DNA of 64,000 bases from positions 1 through 64,000 of the forward strand of contig JAEWJZ010000025.1 in the NCBI GenBank assembly GCA_023386315.1. The letters are read 5' to 3'. The notes under the pieces were generated by a model. The model saw only the letters and a program-made list of their open reading frames with translations. It did not search any database and had not been told where the DNA came from. Numbering within the stretch: the stretch's first letter is position 1; every line of letters starts with the position of its first letter. Shown here piece by piece: positions 39,983-49,571 of the stretch. The translations under genes and the position numbers were made by a program. This DNA comes from Bacillota bacterium (GTDB taxonomy: Bacteria; Bacillota; Clostridia; Lachnospirales; Lachnospiraceae).

Positions 39983-41614
39983 ATGAGCATGTTTTGCTAT
40001 CAGTGTCAGGAGACAGCAAAGAACACAGGATGTACAGTGAAGGGCGTATGCGGCAAGACGGAAGAGGTTGCCAAGCTGCAGGATCTGCTTATCTATGCAG
40101 TAAAAGGAATTTCTGAGGTGGTGGTTAAGACAGGAACCAGTGCAGCTGAGATTGCAGAAATTAATCATGAAGTAGTAAAAAGCCTGTTTATCACCATCAC
40201 AAATGCCAACTTTGATGCAGCGGCAATTGAAGCACAGATTTTAAAGGTACTTGGCTTAAGAGATGAGCTTGCAGCAAAAAAAGGTTACACAGGTAATCAC
40301 GATGCAGCCGTTTTCCATGTAACTACAAGAGAAGCGATGCTTGATAAGGCAGCTACAGTAGGCGTTCTTGCCACAGAGAATGAGGATGTTCGTTCCTTAA
40401 GAGAGCTGATTATCTATGGTATTAAAGGTATGGCTGCTTACGTAGAGCATGCAATGAATCTTGGCAAAGAAAACACTGACATTTATGGATTTATGTATAA
40501 AGGGCTGGCAGCAACTCTTGATAACACCCTTTCTGCAGATGATCTGGTTGCTTTAACATTACAGACAGGAGAAGTTGGCGTAACAGCCATGGCACTTCTT
40601 GATGAAGCCAATACTTCCCGTTATGGTAATCCGGAAATCACTTCCGTTAATATTGGTGTCAGAAAGAATCCGGCCATCTTAATCTCCGGTCATGATTTAG
40701 CAGATATGGAACAGCTTTTAGAGCAGACTGCCGGAACAGGGGTAGATGTTTATACCCACGGCGAGATGCTTCCAGCCCATTACTATCCTGCATTCAAGAA
40801 GTATGATCATTTTGCAGGAAACTACGGAAATGCATGGTGGAAACAGTTAGAAGAGTTTGAGTCCTTCCATGGTCCGGTTCTCTTTACAACCAACTGTATC
40901 GTTCCTCCCAGAACACCGGAGGCAGCAGCTAAAATCTTCACAACCGGCGCTACCGGCTTCCCAGGATGTACACATATTGAAGCAGATGAAAATGGAAAGA
41001 AAGATTTCTCAGCAATCATCGAGCTTGCAAAGACTCTTCCAAGTCCGGAAGAAATTGAAACTGGTTCTATCATAGGCGGATTCGCACATAATCAGGTATT
41101 TGCACTGGCTGACCAGGTGGTTGATGCCGTAAAATCCGGCGCTATCAAGAAATTCTTTGTAATGGCAGGCTGCGACGGCAGAGCGAAATCAAGAAACTAC
41201 TATACAGAGTTCGCAGAGAAGCTTCCAAAGGATACGGTAATCCTGACAGCAGGCTGTGCAAAATATAAATACAACAAGCTGAATCTGGGCGATATCGGCG
41301 GTATTCCGAGAGTCCTTGATGCAGGTCAGTGTAACGATTCCTATTCCCTTGCAGTTATTGCAATGAAGTTAAAGGAAATCTTCGGACTGGCTGATATCAA
41401 TGAGCTGCCCATCGCTTATAACATTGCCTGGTATGAGCAGAAAGCGGTTATCGTACTTCTTGCACTCCTTCATCTTGGCGTAAAGAACATTCACTTAGGA
41501 CCGACATTACCAGGATTTTTATCTCCTAATGTTGCAAAGGTGCTTGTAGATACCTTCGGTATTGCAGGAATCGGAGAAGTGGATGATGATATCGAATTAT
41601 TCATGAATGCATAA
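39983..41614 (+). CDS. hcp: Hybrid-cluster protein (hydroxylamine reductase / NO-related)
   Basis: A 543-residue class I-type iron-sulfur protein. The N-terminal [11 protein letters not shown] with later Cys ([10 protein letters not shown]) gives the CxxC-x8-C-x5-C pattern of the proximal cluster. The hybrid 4Fe-2S-2O cluster ligands appear in [27 protein letters not shown] and AGCAKYKYN. Hcp reduces hydroxylamine in vitro and is linked to NO detoxification in vivo. Cytoplasmic. RBS AGGAGGTAAGGA. Single gene, ended by a strong terminator and preceded by the Crp/Fnr box. Confidence 0.97.
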   Translation: MSMFCYQCQETAKNTGCTVKGVCGKTEEVAKLQDLLIYAVKGISEVVVKTGTSAAEIAEINHEVVKSLFITITNANFDAAAIEAQILKVLGLRDELAAKKGYTGNHDAAVFHVTTREAMLDKAATVGVLATENEDVRSLRELIIYGIKGMAAYVEHAMNLGKENTDIYGFMYKGLAATLDNTLSADDLVALTLQTGEVGVTAMALLDEANTSRYGNPEITSVNIGVRKNPAILISGHDLADMEQLLEQTAGTGVDVYTHGEMLPAHYYPAFKKYDHFAGNYGNAWWKQLEEFESFHGPVLFTTNCIVPPRTPEAAAKIFTTGATGFPGCTHIEADENGKKDFSAIIELAKTLPSPEEIETGSIIGGFAHNQVFALADQVVDAVKSGAIKKFFVMAGCDGRAKSRNYYTEFAEKLPKDTVILTAGCAKYKYNKLNLGDIGGIPRVLDAGQCNDSYSLAVIAMKLKEIFGLADINELPIAYNIAWYEQKAVIVLLALLHLGVKNIHLGPTLPGFLSPNVAKVLVDTFGIAGIGEVDDDIELFMNA

Positions 41615-41625
41615 TTAAAAATATT

Positions 41626-41679
41626 AAAAAAAGTCCATCGGATCTGTTGTTTGAAACAGCAGTCTGATGGACTTTTTTT
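41626..41679 (+). terminator. Terminator after hcp
   Basis: AAAAAAGTCCATC pairs with GATGGACTTTTTTT, with a second small hairpin (CTGTT/AACAG) in the loop. The A- and T-runs on both sides make it potentially bidirectional. The rest of the 331-base gap up to 41945 holds the promoter and operator of the next operon; nothing else was seen in it. Confidence 0.9.
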
Positions 41680-41861
41680 ATTCTCATACAGTACTGTTTT
41701 GGCCGTTATCCATATTTTGACAGCACTATCAAAGTTAACAACATAAGACGGCAGATCGAAATTCATTCATAGAACGGTTATCTAATGCAATTTGTCGAAT
41801 AAAGTATTTTGATGTAAAAAGTGCACAAAATACATGGCACATTTTTATGAAATTTCACATC

Positions 41862-41890
41862 TTGAATAAAATCCGGATGTAAAGTAATAT
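41862..41890 (+). promoter_or_regulatory. Promoter of the pgi-opp operon
   Basis: TTGAAT (41862-41867) and TAATAT (41885-41890) are separated by 17 bases. The ROK operator begins a few bases after the -10. Confidence 0.8.
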
Positions 41891-41897
41891 ATGTATA

Positions 41898-41912
41898 AAT
41901 TAAATTAATTAA
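41898..41912. promoter_or_regulatory. ROK-repressor operator candidate, site 1
   Basis: AATTAAATTAATTAA is identical to sites 2 and 3 flanking the repressor gene promoter region (55088-55102 and 55197-55211), and sits directly downstream of a -10 as they do. An extra AATTAATT continues the motif to 41918. Confidence 0.75.
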
Positions 41913-41944
41913 TTAATTGCTTTTACATTTTTCAGAGGTGAAAT

Positions 41945-43279
41945 ATGAAAGAAATAAGTATGGAATTGATAGACGGTTCCTCATGGCTTACGCCTGAGGA
42001 AATTACAGGCAAAATGGAGGAATACGCCTCTTACCTTGATGAAGTAAAGTACGGGGAAGAGCAGTATGAAGAAAACCTTGGCTGGCTTAATGTAGAAGAG
42101 TGGGCAGGTGAAAAGTGGATCACTTACTATCAGAAATTAGCAGCGGATGTACGGAAGAATGCAGATGTGTTCGTAGTGATCGGTATCGGCGGATCGAATC
42201 AGGCGGCGCGTGCGGTGGTGGATGCCATTGGGGAAACGGGGCCGGTCACAATTATATGGGCGGGAAACAGTATTTCTGCAGACAGTATCCGTAATGTACT
42301 GCAGGAATTAAAAGGAAAAAGTGTTTACATAAATTTAATCGCTAAAAATTTCGAAACGCTGGAACCTGGCATCGGATTTCGCGCTCTTCGCAGTTTTATG
42401 AAAAAAGAATATGGGGAAGAATATGCAAAGCGCGTGATCTGTACCGGAACGGAAGGAAGTCATCTGGAAAAGCTTTGTAAGGTGAACGGATTTCACTTTC
42501 TGCCGTTTCCTCTTAATATCGGAGGACGGTTTACGGCTCTTTCCCCGGTAGGACTGTTTCCTATGGCTGTGGCAGGAATTGATATTGAAGCAATTGCCGC
42601 AGGCGCACAGTGCATGCGACAGAGGCTGCTTAAGGAAAGTGCTTCTGAGAGTATGGCTCTGAAATATGCAGTGATAAGAAACCTGCTGTATCAGAAGGGA
42701 TTTGGCATGGAGATGCTTTCTTATTTCGAGCCGCGTTACTTCCGCTTCGCAAAGTGGTGGATGCAGCTGTTTGGCGAGAGCGAAGGAAAAGACAACAAAG
42801 GGTTATATCCTTTATTTGGAAATTTTTCTGAGGATCTGCATTCGATTGGCCAGTTTTTACAGGATGGATCCAATATTATTTTTGAGACCTTTTTAGATAT
42901 TCAGAATACGGGTGCATCTTATGTTCTGCACAATGATAATGTGGACGATCTCTTTGATTATTTAGACGGCAAGGATTTCGATGAAATAAACCGGGCAGCA
43001 TTTGAGGCCACAATAACAGCACACAGCAAAAAGTTTCCCTGTGTGAAAATAAGTGTTCCTGCTGTTGACGAGGAGACGTTTGGCCAGCTGTTTTATTTCT
43101 TTGAGTTTGTCTGCTATTTATCAGCAAAGATTCTGGGGGTTAATCCATTTGACCAGCCAGGAGTGGAAGCGTATAAGCAGCATATGTTTCAGGCTCTGGG
43201 AAAGAACAGACAGCGGAAACAGGCAGTCAGTTATGGGGCAGCTGTCGGTGACAGAAGTGCCGGAGGTATCTCTATTTAA
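41945..43279 (+). CDS. pgi: Glucose-6-phosphate isomerase
   Basis: A 444-residue phosphohexose isomerase. The two sugar-isomerase lobes show VVIGIGGSNQAARAV (about 73-87), the signature NIGGRFTALSPVGL (about 195-208), the base-Glu region SEDLHSIGQFLQDG and the Lys segment NPFDQPGVEAYK. It interconverts aldose and ketose 6-phosphates. Length matches bacterial Pgi. It is first in an operon with the Opp transporter and sits under a ROK operator, so it may be a catabolic paralogue rather than the only housekeeping copy; other hexose phosphates are possible substrates. Confidence 0.92.
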   Translation: MKEISMELIDGSSWLTPEEITGKMEEYASYLDEVKYGEEQYEENLGWLNVEEWAGEKWITYYQKLAADVRKNADVFVVIGIGGSNQAARAVVDAIGETGPVTIIWAGNSISADSIRNVLQELKGKSVYINLIAKNFETLEPGIGFRALRSFMKKEYGEEYAKRVICTGTEGSHLEKLCKVNGFHFLPFPLNIGGRFTALSPVGLFPMAVAGIDIEAIAAGAQCMRQRLLKESASESMALKYAVIRNLLYQKGFGMEMLSYFEPRYFRFAKWWMQLFGESEGKDNKGLYPLFGNFSEDLHSIGQFLQDGSNIIFETFLDIQNTGASYVLHNDNVDDLFDYLDGKDFDEINRAAFEATITAHSKKFPCVKISVPAVDEETFGQLFYFFEFVCYLSAKILGVNPFDQPGVEAYKQHMFQALGKNRQRKQAVSYGAAVGDRSAGGISI

Positions 43280-43337
43280 TATCAGGTGCATGAAACACAC
43301 TTGAAATAATAAGGCATAAGAGAAGGAGGAGTTTTTT

Positions 43338-44978
43338 ATGAAAAAAAGTTTTAAGAAGTTTTGCTCACTTGCCCTGGCTGTAGTAATGACAGCTTCTACG
43401 CTGGCAGGATGCGGCGGTTCTAAGTCAGAAACGAAAGAAAGCAGTGCAGGCAGCAGTGCCGCAGCTGAAAGTACAACAGCAGGCAGTGGTGATACGAAAG
43501 CAGCAGCCACAGGCGGCGATGGTGTATTGGATATTGGTTACGCTACAATGGTGGAAAGTTTAACCCCATTCCGTGGTAATACTTTAAGAAATGCTCCATT
43601 TATGACCCAGTTATATGAATCTCTGGCAGTTGTAAATGAGATCCGGGAAATGGAACCACTGGTAGCAAAATCATGGAAAACAGACGATGACGGGTTTACC
43701 TACAATATTGAAATCTGGGACAGAGTAAGCGATTCTGCAGGTAATAAAATTGATGCATCTGACATTGTGTGGTTTATGCAGGAATCCATGAAACGGGCAT
43801 TAAAACCTGTATTTGCAAAGGTTGAAAGTGTGGAACAGACTGGCGACTATACATTGACAGTTAAGATGAAGTCCAATATCGTCGGTACCTTTGAATCTCT
43901 TTTAAGAGATACATACGCCATATCCAAAAAGGCTTTTGAAGCCAGCCCGGATGAATTCGGCGCGTCACTGGTTTCCACATCACCCTACATGATCACAGAA
44001 TATACGGCAAACTCAATCCTTACTTTTGAAAAAAGAAGCGACTATTGGCAGGATGAAGCCAACATGCCAAAATGTGTACGTCCAAATGTTAAGAAACTGA
44101 GCTATCACTGTATTACAGAATCTTCCCAGATGGCAATCGCTCTGGAAACCGGTATTGTGGATATGGTAATTGCCTTAGATCCGTCTTCTGCCAAACAGTT
44201 CGTTGATAACAAAGATTATACGGTTGAACTGGCAGATGGTTCTCAGGGATATCAGATCTTCTTCTCTGGTGCAGATAACAGTGAGGTTGCAAACAATGTG
44301 AAACTTCGTCAGGCAATCTGCTATAGTATTGATGAAAATGGTATGATTACAGGCCTTCTTCAGGGTTACGGTACTCCGATGTACGATGTTTGTCCGCCTA
44401 TGTTTAATGGATTTAATCAGAAGTGGCTGGAAGAAGATTACTACAATTATAATATTGAAAAGGCGAAACAGCTGGTTGCTGAATCCGGTTATAATGGTGA
44501 AACTATTACCATTCTTGGAACCAGCAATACATTAACACAGAGAATGGCGCAGATGCTGCAGAGTTATATGATGGCAATCGGCATCAAGGTTGAATTAAAA
44601 CTTGTTGATATGGCTTTATATACTTCTATCCGTCTTGATGGTACACAGTATGACATCGTAATTAATACAATCGGCGGAACTTTCTTAAGTGACCACTGGT
44701 CAATCCGGTATGATCCGGCTGCTTATAAGACTGGAGACGCAACAAGCCGTCATGACAATACTCTGGCAGAACTTTTATATAAGGCCTGGACACCAAGCGG
44801 TTATACAGAAGAGAACATTGATGCAGTTCATAAGTATTTAAAAGATAATGCCATTGCTTATGGAATGTTTAATCCGCAGACAATTTGTGTCATTAGAAAA
44901 GACGCAGGTCTGGAAAAAGAAGTGCTTGAGTACCAGGGGTATATTGCTCCGGCATCCAGTAGCTTCACTAATTATTAA
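43338..44978 (+). CDS. ABC importer solute-binding lipoprotein (family 5, OppA/DppA-like)
   Basis: A 546-residue lipoprotein with signal peptide and lipobox LAGC (Cys about residue 24), followed by a Ser/Ala/Thr-rich linker. The SBP_bac_5 body covers about 55-546, with PLVAKSWKTDDDGFTYNIEI near the start and the paired-lobe layout. Family members bind oligopeptides, nickel or oligosaccharides. Here it lies between pgi and two permeases, in a locus full of glycosidase, sulfatase and sugar-phosphate genes, so a sugar or glycoside ligand is the better guess. RBS AAGGAGGAG. A strong hairpin separates it from the permease genes. Confidence 0.92.
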   Translation: MKKSFKKFCSLALAVVMTASTLAGCGGSKSETKESSAGSSAAAESTTAGSGDTKAAATGGDGVLDIGYATMVESLTPFRGNTLRNAPFMTQLYESLAVVNEIREMEPLVAKSWKTDDDGFTYNIEIWDRVSDSAGNKIDASDIVWFMQESMKRALKPVFAKVESVEQTGDYTLTVKMKSNIVGTFESLLRDTYAISKKAFEASPDEFGASLVSTSPYMITEYTANSILTFEKRSDYWQDEANMPKCVRPNVKKLSYHCITESSQMAIALETGIVDMVIALDPSSAKQFVDNKDYTVELADGSQGYQIFFSGADNSEVANNVKLRQAICYSIDENGMITGLLQGYGTPMYDVCPPMFNGFNQKWLEEDYYNYNIEKAKQLVAESGYNGETITILGTSNTLTQRMAQMLQSYMMAIGIKVELKLVDMALYTSIRLDGTQYDIVINTIGGTFLSDHWSIRYDPAAYKTGDATSRHDNTLAELLYKAWTPSGYTEENIDAVHKYLKDNAIAYGMFNPQTICVIRKDAGLEKEVLEYQGYIAPASSSFTNY

Positions 44979-45013
44979 AAATATCAGAAGCAGAACAGTT
45001 TTATACTAATTCT

Positions 45014-45059
45014 AAGCTGGGGTGCGCAGGAAACGTGAGGGCTGCGCACCAGTCAGCTT
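45014..45059 (+). promoter_or_regulatory. Intercistronic stem-loop between binding protein and permease genes
   Basis: GGTGCGCAG (45021-45029) pairs perfectly with CTGCGCACC (45042-45050), and the outer arms AAGCTG and CAGCTT (45014-45019, 45054-45059) extend the stem. No T-run follows, so it is more likely an mRNA-stabilising or partial-attenuation structure that raises binding protein over permease. Confidence 0.75.
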
Positions 45060-45075
45060 CAATGGAGAATAATAT

Positions 45076-46053
45076 ATGTTAAAATATGTATTGAAACGAT
45101 TAATCTGGATGATACCGATTGTTCTGGGAGTTGCAATTCTTGTTTTCATTATGATGACCTTTTGCCCAGGAAAGCCGGAGCAGATTATCCTTGGTCCCTC
45201 GGCGACGGAGACAGAGCTTGCTGCAAAACGTCTGGAACTGGGACTGGATGATCCGCTTGTGCTTCGTCTCGGCCGGTATATGAGTGATGTTTTTATCCAT
45301 TTAGACCTGGGAAAATCCTGGCTGACTAATGTGGATATAATCAGTTCTATTAAGGAACGTCTTCCCAGAACATTGATGCTGACCGTTACTACCTTATTAA
45401 TATCCGTTGGTATTGGAATTCCATTGGGTGTAATAGCCGCAATTAAGCAGAATAAATGGCAGGATTCCATGTGTATGGTGCTCGCCCTGGTCGGTGTGGC
45501 AATTCCTAATTTCTGGCTTGCATTGCTGTTGGTTATACAGTTTTCCGTAAAACTCAACTGGTTACCTGCTTTGGGAATCGGAACAGGACTTGCCGGAATT
45601 AAATATTACATTCTGCCAGCTATTTCCGGAAGCACCGGAGGTCTTGCAAGCTGTGCGAGACAAACCCGGTCTGCCATGTTAGATGTAATCCGCGCCGATT
45701 ATATTACAACTGCCCGTTCAAAAGGTGTGCCGGAACGGGACGTAATCATGAAACATGCGTTAAAAAACAGTTTAATTCCTATTATAACTGTTATGGGAAC
45801 GATGTTTGGCCATTTTCTTGGAGGCGCGATGATCATTGAAACTATTTTCGCAATTCCAGGTATGGGCACCTATATTATTGGTGCTGTAAACAGCCGTGAT
45901 TATCCCATCGTGCAGGGCGGCTCCATTTTCCTTGCAATTACATTCAGCTTCTGCATGCTTATTGTAGATTTACTTTATGCTCTGGTAGATCCGCGAATTA
46001 AAGCGCAGTATGCATCAGGCAGGAAGAAAAGGAAGGTGAAAGCAAATGCCTAA
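45076..46053 (+). CDS. ABC importer permease, OppB/DppB type
   Basis: A 325-residue inner-membrane permease with helix 1 at about 9-30, an outer loop, and five further helices. It carries the BPD_transp_1 EAA-like loop, RADYITTARSKGVPERDVIMKHA (positions about 211-233), which contacts the ATPases. It pairs with the next gene, whose start overlaps by eight bases. It forms the translocation path for the ligand of the family 5 binding protein. Confidence 0.94.
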   Translation: MLKYVLKRLIWMIPIVLGVAILVFIMMTFCPGKPEQIILGPSATETELAAKRLELGLDDPLVLRLGRYMSDVFIHLDLGKSWLTNVDIISSIKERLPRTLMLTVTTLLISVGIGIPLGVIAAIKQNKWQDSMCMVLALVGVAIPNFWLALLLVIQFSVKLNWLPALGIGTGLAGIKYYILPAISGSTGGLASCARQTRSAMLDVIRADYITTARSKGVPERDVIMKHALKNSLIPIITVMGTMFGHFLGGAMIIETIFAIPGMGTYIIGAVNSRDYPIVQGGSIFLAITFSFCMLIVDLLYALVDPRIKAQYASGRKKRKVKANA

Positions 46054-46915
46054 GACAACCGGACATGCTAAAAAACAGGGCGGATTTGCAACTGTTATGA
46101 AGCAGATGAGTAAGAATAAAGCGGCAATGCTTGGACTTGCAATCCTTTCAACTGAAATTATCCTGGCAATCCTGGCACCTTATATAATCCCTTATGATTA
46201 TTCCTTTATGGACATGGCATATATGTTTGCCAAACCATCACCTTCCCATCTGTTTGGATGTGATGATATGGGAAGAGATATATTCAGCCGTGTGCTTTAT
46301 GGTGCCAGATATTCCATCTCCATCGGTATCGTAGCTGTTACCATCGGTTCCGCTATTGGCTGTACCATTGGTGCAATCGCCGGTTTTTTCGGTGGGCAGG
46401 TGGACAATCTCATCATGCGTTTATTAGATATTATTCAGGCAATTCCCGGAATGCTTTTAATGATCGTTATTTCTGCCGTACTGGGGCCTGGTTATTTTAA
46501 TACAATTGTCGCATTATCAATTGGAAGTATTTCCGGTATGGCAAGAATGCTCCGGGCCCAGATGCTTAAGGAGAGGGAAAACGAGTACATTGAGGCAGCC
46601 CAGTCCATTAACTGCAGTAAATTCCGTATCATTACAAGCCATCTGATTCCTAACTGTATTTCCCCCATGATTGTATCTGCTACAATGGGAGTAGCGCAGA
46701 CCATAACGGTTGCGGCTGGTTTAAGCTTTATCGGTCTTGGTGTTCAGCCACCGATTCCTGAATGGGGTGCTATGTTATCAGCAGCCCGCCAGTTTATTCG
46801 TGAGGCTCCACATCTGGTTTATTTTCCGGGACTTGCGATTGCAGTGACGGTACTTGCATTGAATTTACTGGGAGATGGCTTAAGAGATGCTCTGGATCCC
46901 AAATTGAAGAATTAA
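46046..46915 (+). CDS. ABC importer permease, OppC/DppC type
   Basis: A 289-residue permease. The OppC-type N-terminal segment with one helix (about 30-52) is followed by the LFGCDDMGRDIFSRVLYGAR motif typical of DppC/OppC. The EAA loop is LKERENEYIEAAQSI, and five more helices follow. It forms a heterodimer with the OppB-type permease, whose gene it overlaps by eight bases. Confidence 0.94.
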   Translation: MPKTTGHAKKQGGFATVMKQMSKNKAAMLGLAILSTEIILAILAPYIIPYDYSFMDMAYMFAKPSPSHLFGCDDMGRDIFSRVLYGARYSISIGIVAVTIGSAIGCTIGAIAGFFGGQVDNLIMRLLDIIQAIPGMLLMIVISAVLGPGYFNTIVALSIGSISGMARMLRAQMLKERENEYIEAAQSINCSKFRIITSHLIPNCISPMIVSATMGVAQTITVAAGLSFIGLGVQPPIPEWGAMLSAARQFIREAPHLVYFPGLAIAVTVLALNLLGDGLRDALDPKLKN

Positions 46916-46931
46916 GGAAGGAGGAACAGCT

Positions 46932-47939
46932 GTGCATCAGAAAGAAATGAATACAGATATGCCGTTCCTTTCGATAAAGGACTTAAAGGTGGAATACAAA
47001 TCGGATGGACAGATTGTACATGCCGTAAATGACGTAAGCCTTCAGCTGGAGCGCGGAAAAACCCTGGGGCTGGTTGGTGAGACCGGCGCGGGTAAAACCA
47101 CTATAGCAAAATCCATTCTGCGGATTTTACCTGATGTGGGCAGTCATATTGCTAATGGTGAGATTTACCTGGAAGGGGAAAATCTTTTAAAGCTGTCGGA
47201 AACCGACATGAGAAAGATCCGGGGCAACAAGGTTTCCATGATTTTTCAGGATCCCATGACAGCGTTAAACCCAGTCCTGCGTGTGGGCGATCAGATCGCC
47301 GAGGTAGTGAGCCTGCACAGTGATAACAACAATCGTGCAGAACATGAAAAAAGAGCAAAGGAGATGCTTGAAATAGTTGGTATCCCTGCAGAACGTTACT
47401 ATGCATACCCCCATCAGTTCTCCGGCGGTATGAAGCAGAGAGTTGTCATTGCCATTGCTCTGGCATGCAATCCCGACCTTCTGCTGGCAGATGAACCGAC
47501 AACCGCCCTTGATGTGACCATACAGGCACAGGTTCTTGATTTAATTGCAGAGTTAAGAAACAAATATAATACAGCCATGCTGTTAATTACCCACGATATG
47601 GGTGTTGTTGCACAGGTGTGTGATACAGTAGCAGTTATCTATGCAGGCAGCATTATTGAGTACGGAACGAAGCAGCAGATTTTTAAACATCCCTCCCATC
47701 CATATACCATCGGTTTGTTTGGGGCAATCCCTGATATGAATGAGGATGAAGAGTGGCTGCACCCAATTGACGGACTGCCGCCGGATCCAACCAACCTGCC
47801 TCAGGGCTGCTCGTTTGCTCCGCGGTGCAAATATGCAACGGATGCGTGCCGGAAAGAACCAATCAGCATGTACAAAACTCAGGATGGACACGACTGCCGC
47901 TGCTGCCGTATCGAAGCCGTTATGAAGGGGGAGGATTAA
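46932..47939 (+). CDS. ABC importer ATPase, OppD/DppD type
   Basis: A 335-residue ATPase with Walker A GETGAGKTT (about 54-62), signature FSGGMKQR, Walker B LLLADEPTTALD and a C-terminal oligopeptide/dipeptide extension with four Cys (CSFAPRCKYATDAC and CRCC), the pattern that holds a 4Fe-4S cluster in some DppD/DppF proteins. GTG start with GGAAGGAGG seven bases before. It works with the following OppF-type ATPase, whose ATG directly follows its stop. Confidence 0.94.
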   Translation: MHQKEMNTDMPFLSIKDLKVEYKSDGQIVHAVNDVSLQLERGKTLGLVGETGAGKTTIAKSILRILPDVGSHIANGEIYLEGENLLKLSETDMRKIRGNKVSMIFQDPMTALNPVLRVGDQIAEVVSLHSDNNNRAEHEKRAKEMLEIVGIPAERYYAYPHQFSGGMKQRVVIAIALACNPDLLLADEPTTALDVTIQAQVLDLIAELRNKYNTAMLLITHDMGVVAQVCDTVAVIYAGSIIEYGTKQQIFKHPSHPYTIGLFGAIPDMNEDEEWLHPIDGLPPDPTNLPQGCSFAPRCKYATDACRKEPISMYKTQDGHDCRCCRIEAVMKGED

Positions 47940-48902
47940 ATGAATCCGGTTATTGAAGTGAAAAATTTAAAAAAATATTTTACAACCCCCCGCGGCATGC
48001 TTCATGCTGTTGATGACGTCACATTTACCATTGAAAAAGGGCGTACTTTAGGCGTTGTAGGAGAATCAGGCTGCGGGAAATCCACCCTTGGAAGAACGAT
48101 AATTCATCTCCATGAGAGCACAGATGGACAGATTTTATTAAATGGACAGGATGTCACCAGCTTAAAGGGTAAAAATTTACGGCAGGCCCGTGAAAAAATG
48201 CAGATTATTTTCCAGGATCCATACTCCTCTCTTGATCCCCGTAAAACCATAGACAGTACGATTCGGGAACCCTTAATCGTATCAAGGCGTTTTACAAAAA
48301 ACCAGATTGATCAGAAGACACAGGAATTAATGGATCTGGTTGGTATAGATGAGCGGTTAAGAAAAGCATATCCTCATGAACTTGACGGCGGACGCAGACA
48401 GAGAGTGGGCATTGCCCGTGCTCTGGCATTAGAGCCTGAGTTTGTGGTGTGTGACGAGCCGGTATCTGCTCTTGATGTATCAATTCAGGCACAGGTACTC
48501 AATCTTTTAAAGAAGCTTCAGAAAGAAAAGGGACTGACCTATATGTTTGTGACTCACGACATGTCTGTGGTCCGTCACATTTCCGACGATATTTGTGTTA
48601 TGTACTTAGGACAGGTAGTTGAAAAATGCTCCTCTAAGGAGCTGTTTCACAATCCGCTTCATCCTTATACAAGAGCATTGCTTTCCGCAATCCCATCAAC
48701 AGATATTGATAAACCCAATAAGCGTGAGATTTTGCGCGGTGAAATTACATCGCCGGTCAATCCAAAACCGGGATGCCGCTTTGCGGCCCGCTGTCCCTAT
48801 GCGAAAGAGGAGTGCTCAAAACAGCAGAAGCAGGCGGAGGTATCCCCTGGACATTTCGTGACATGCTGCCGTCTTCACGAAATTAATTCCTCGTATAATT
48901 AA
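47940..48902 (+). CDS. ABC importer ATPase, OppF/DppF type
   Basis: A 320-residue ATPase with Walker A GESGCGKST, Q-loop FQDPYSSLDPR and Walker B VVCDEPVSALD. The signature region reads LDGGRRQRVGIARAL, that is, DGGRRQ where LSGGQ-like is usual, a change of the first Ser to Asp that may weaken this ATPase site. The C-terminal extension has Cys in CRFAARCPYAKEEC and CC, as in its partner. It is the last gene of the pgi-opp operon. Confidence 0.93.
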   Translation: MNPVIEVKNLKKYFTTPRGMLHAVDDVTFTIEKGRTLGVVGESGCGKSTLGRTIIHLHESTDGQILLNGQDVTSLKGKNLRQAREKMQIIFQDPYSSLDPRKTIDSTIREPLIVSRRFTKNQIDQKTQELMDLVGIDERLRKAYPHELDGGRRQRVGIARALALEPEFVVCDEPVSALDVSIQAQVLNLLKKLQKEKGLTYMFVTHDMSVVRHISDDICVMYLGQVVEKCSSKELFHNPLHPYTRALLSAIPSTDIDKPNKREILRGEITSPVNPKPGCRFAARCPYAKEECSKQQKQAEVSPGHFVTCCRLHEINSSYN

Positions 48903-48908
48903 CGAAGA

Positions 48909-48955
48909 AGACTCCAAAAACGCTAATGAAGAATCAGTGTTTTTGGAGTCTTTAT
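48909..48955. terminator. Bidirectional terminator between oppF and the minus-strand gene
   Basis: AGACTCCAAAAAC and GTTTTTGGAGTCT form a long stem around a 15-base loop. It lies between converging genes and can serve both strands. Confidence 0.8.
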
Positions 48956-48962
48956 AGCAGAA

Positions 48963-49451
48963 TCAGAGATGAATGTCACCTGCATTATAGGTCTGTATCT
49001 TATTGCTGAAACGCATTTGAATTTCATCCAGGCGCTGTTTTGAGTAGGTAAGGAAAATCAGTTTCTTCGGCGGCCAGTTAAGCATCATGTCAAACCGTTC
49101 TTCGTCTGTGAAAGCATTTTTTGAAATGTAGATATAGAGTGATCCTGTATTTTTTGCATCTTTTCTGGTAAACAGCTTCGTTCCTGCGATTCCTACTTCC
49201 GCAATTTCATCCCAGGTGAAGGTTTGAAGCGTTTTCCAGGGCAGAAAGCAGCGTATGCCTGTCTGGTCCACTGAAACTTTAGCAGCATAAGTGAGCATTG
49301 GTTTTATAAAGATAAGTCCGATCAGGAAAAATACTGCAGCTGACCCAAAACGGTGAATAATAATCAGACTGATAACAATCGTGAGAGAAAACAGAACGGT
49401 GGCGATGCTGACTGCCGCCTTAAAGGTATCGACAAGGTATGTTTTTTTCAT
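48963..49451 (-). CDS. Membrane protein with PH-like domain, function unknown
   Basis: A 162-residue protein not assigned to a named family. Two close membrane helices (about 13-33 and 37-55) are followed by a cytoplasmic part of about 105 residues. The sequence VDQTGIRCFLPWKTLQTFTWDEIAEVGI has the strand-turn pattern seen in bacterial PH-like (bPH) domains. It is the only minus-strand gene between the importer and the glycosidase and has a consensus promoter. Its role in the locus is unknown. Confidence 0.65.
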   Translation of the reverse strand: MKKTYLVDTFKAAVSIATVLFSLTIVISLIIIHRFGSAAVFFLIGLIFIKPMLTYAAKVSVDQTGIRCFLPWKTLQTFTWDEIAEVGIAGTKLFTRKDAKNTGSLYIYISKNAFTDEERFDMMLNWPPKKLIFLTYSKQRLDEIQMRFSNKIQTYNAGDIHL

Positions 49452-49499
49452 GTAATAATATTCCTCTCCTTAAATTAAATGATTTAAATAATTAAAACT

Positions 49500-49528
49500 A
49501 TTATAACGAAAGAACTGCATTGTGTCAA
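49500..49528 (-). promoter_or_regulatory. Consensus promoter of the minus-strand PH-like gene
   Basis: Read on the minus strand: TTGACA (49528-49523), 17 bases, TATAAT (49505-49500), a full match to the sigma-A consensus. An AT-rich stretch at 49470-49495 (TTAAATTAAATGATTTAA...) follows and resembles a degenerate ROK operator. No equally clear promoter was found for the glycosidase gene on the other strand. Confidence 0.8.
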
Positions 49529-49571
49529 ATTGCAAAGATATAAAAATTATATATAAATGGAGGTATTTGAT

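Noticed and set aside
39168..40019. 283-codon minus-strand frame opposite the Crp/Fnr gene
   Set aside because: Fully antisense to a clear regulator gene and its downstream leader; low-complexity Cys/Phe-rich translation with no family resemblance.
39874..40116. 80-codon plus-strand frame crossing the hcp start
   Set aside because: No ribosome site before its ATG, and its 3' half is the first part of hcp in the wrong frame; the hcp ribosome site lies inside it.
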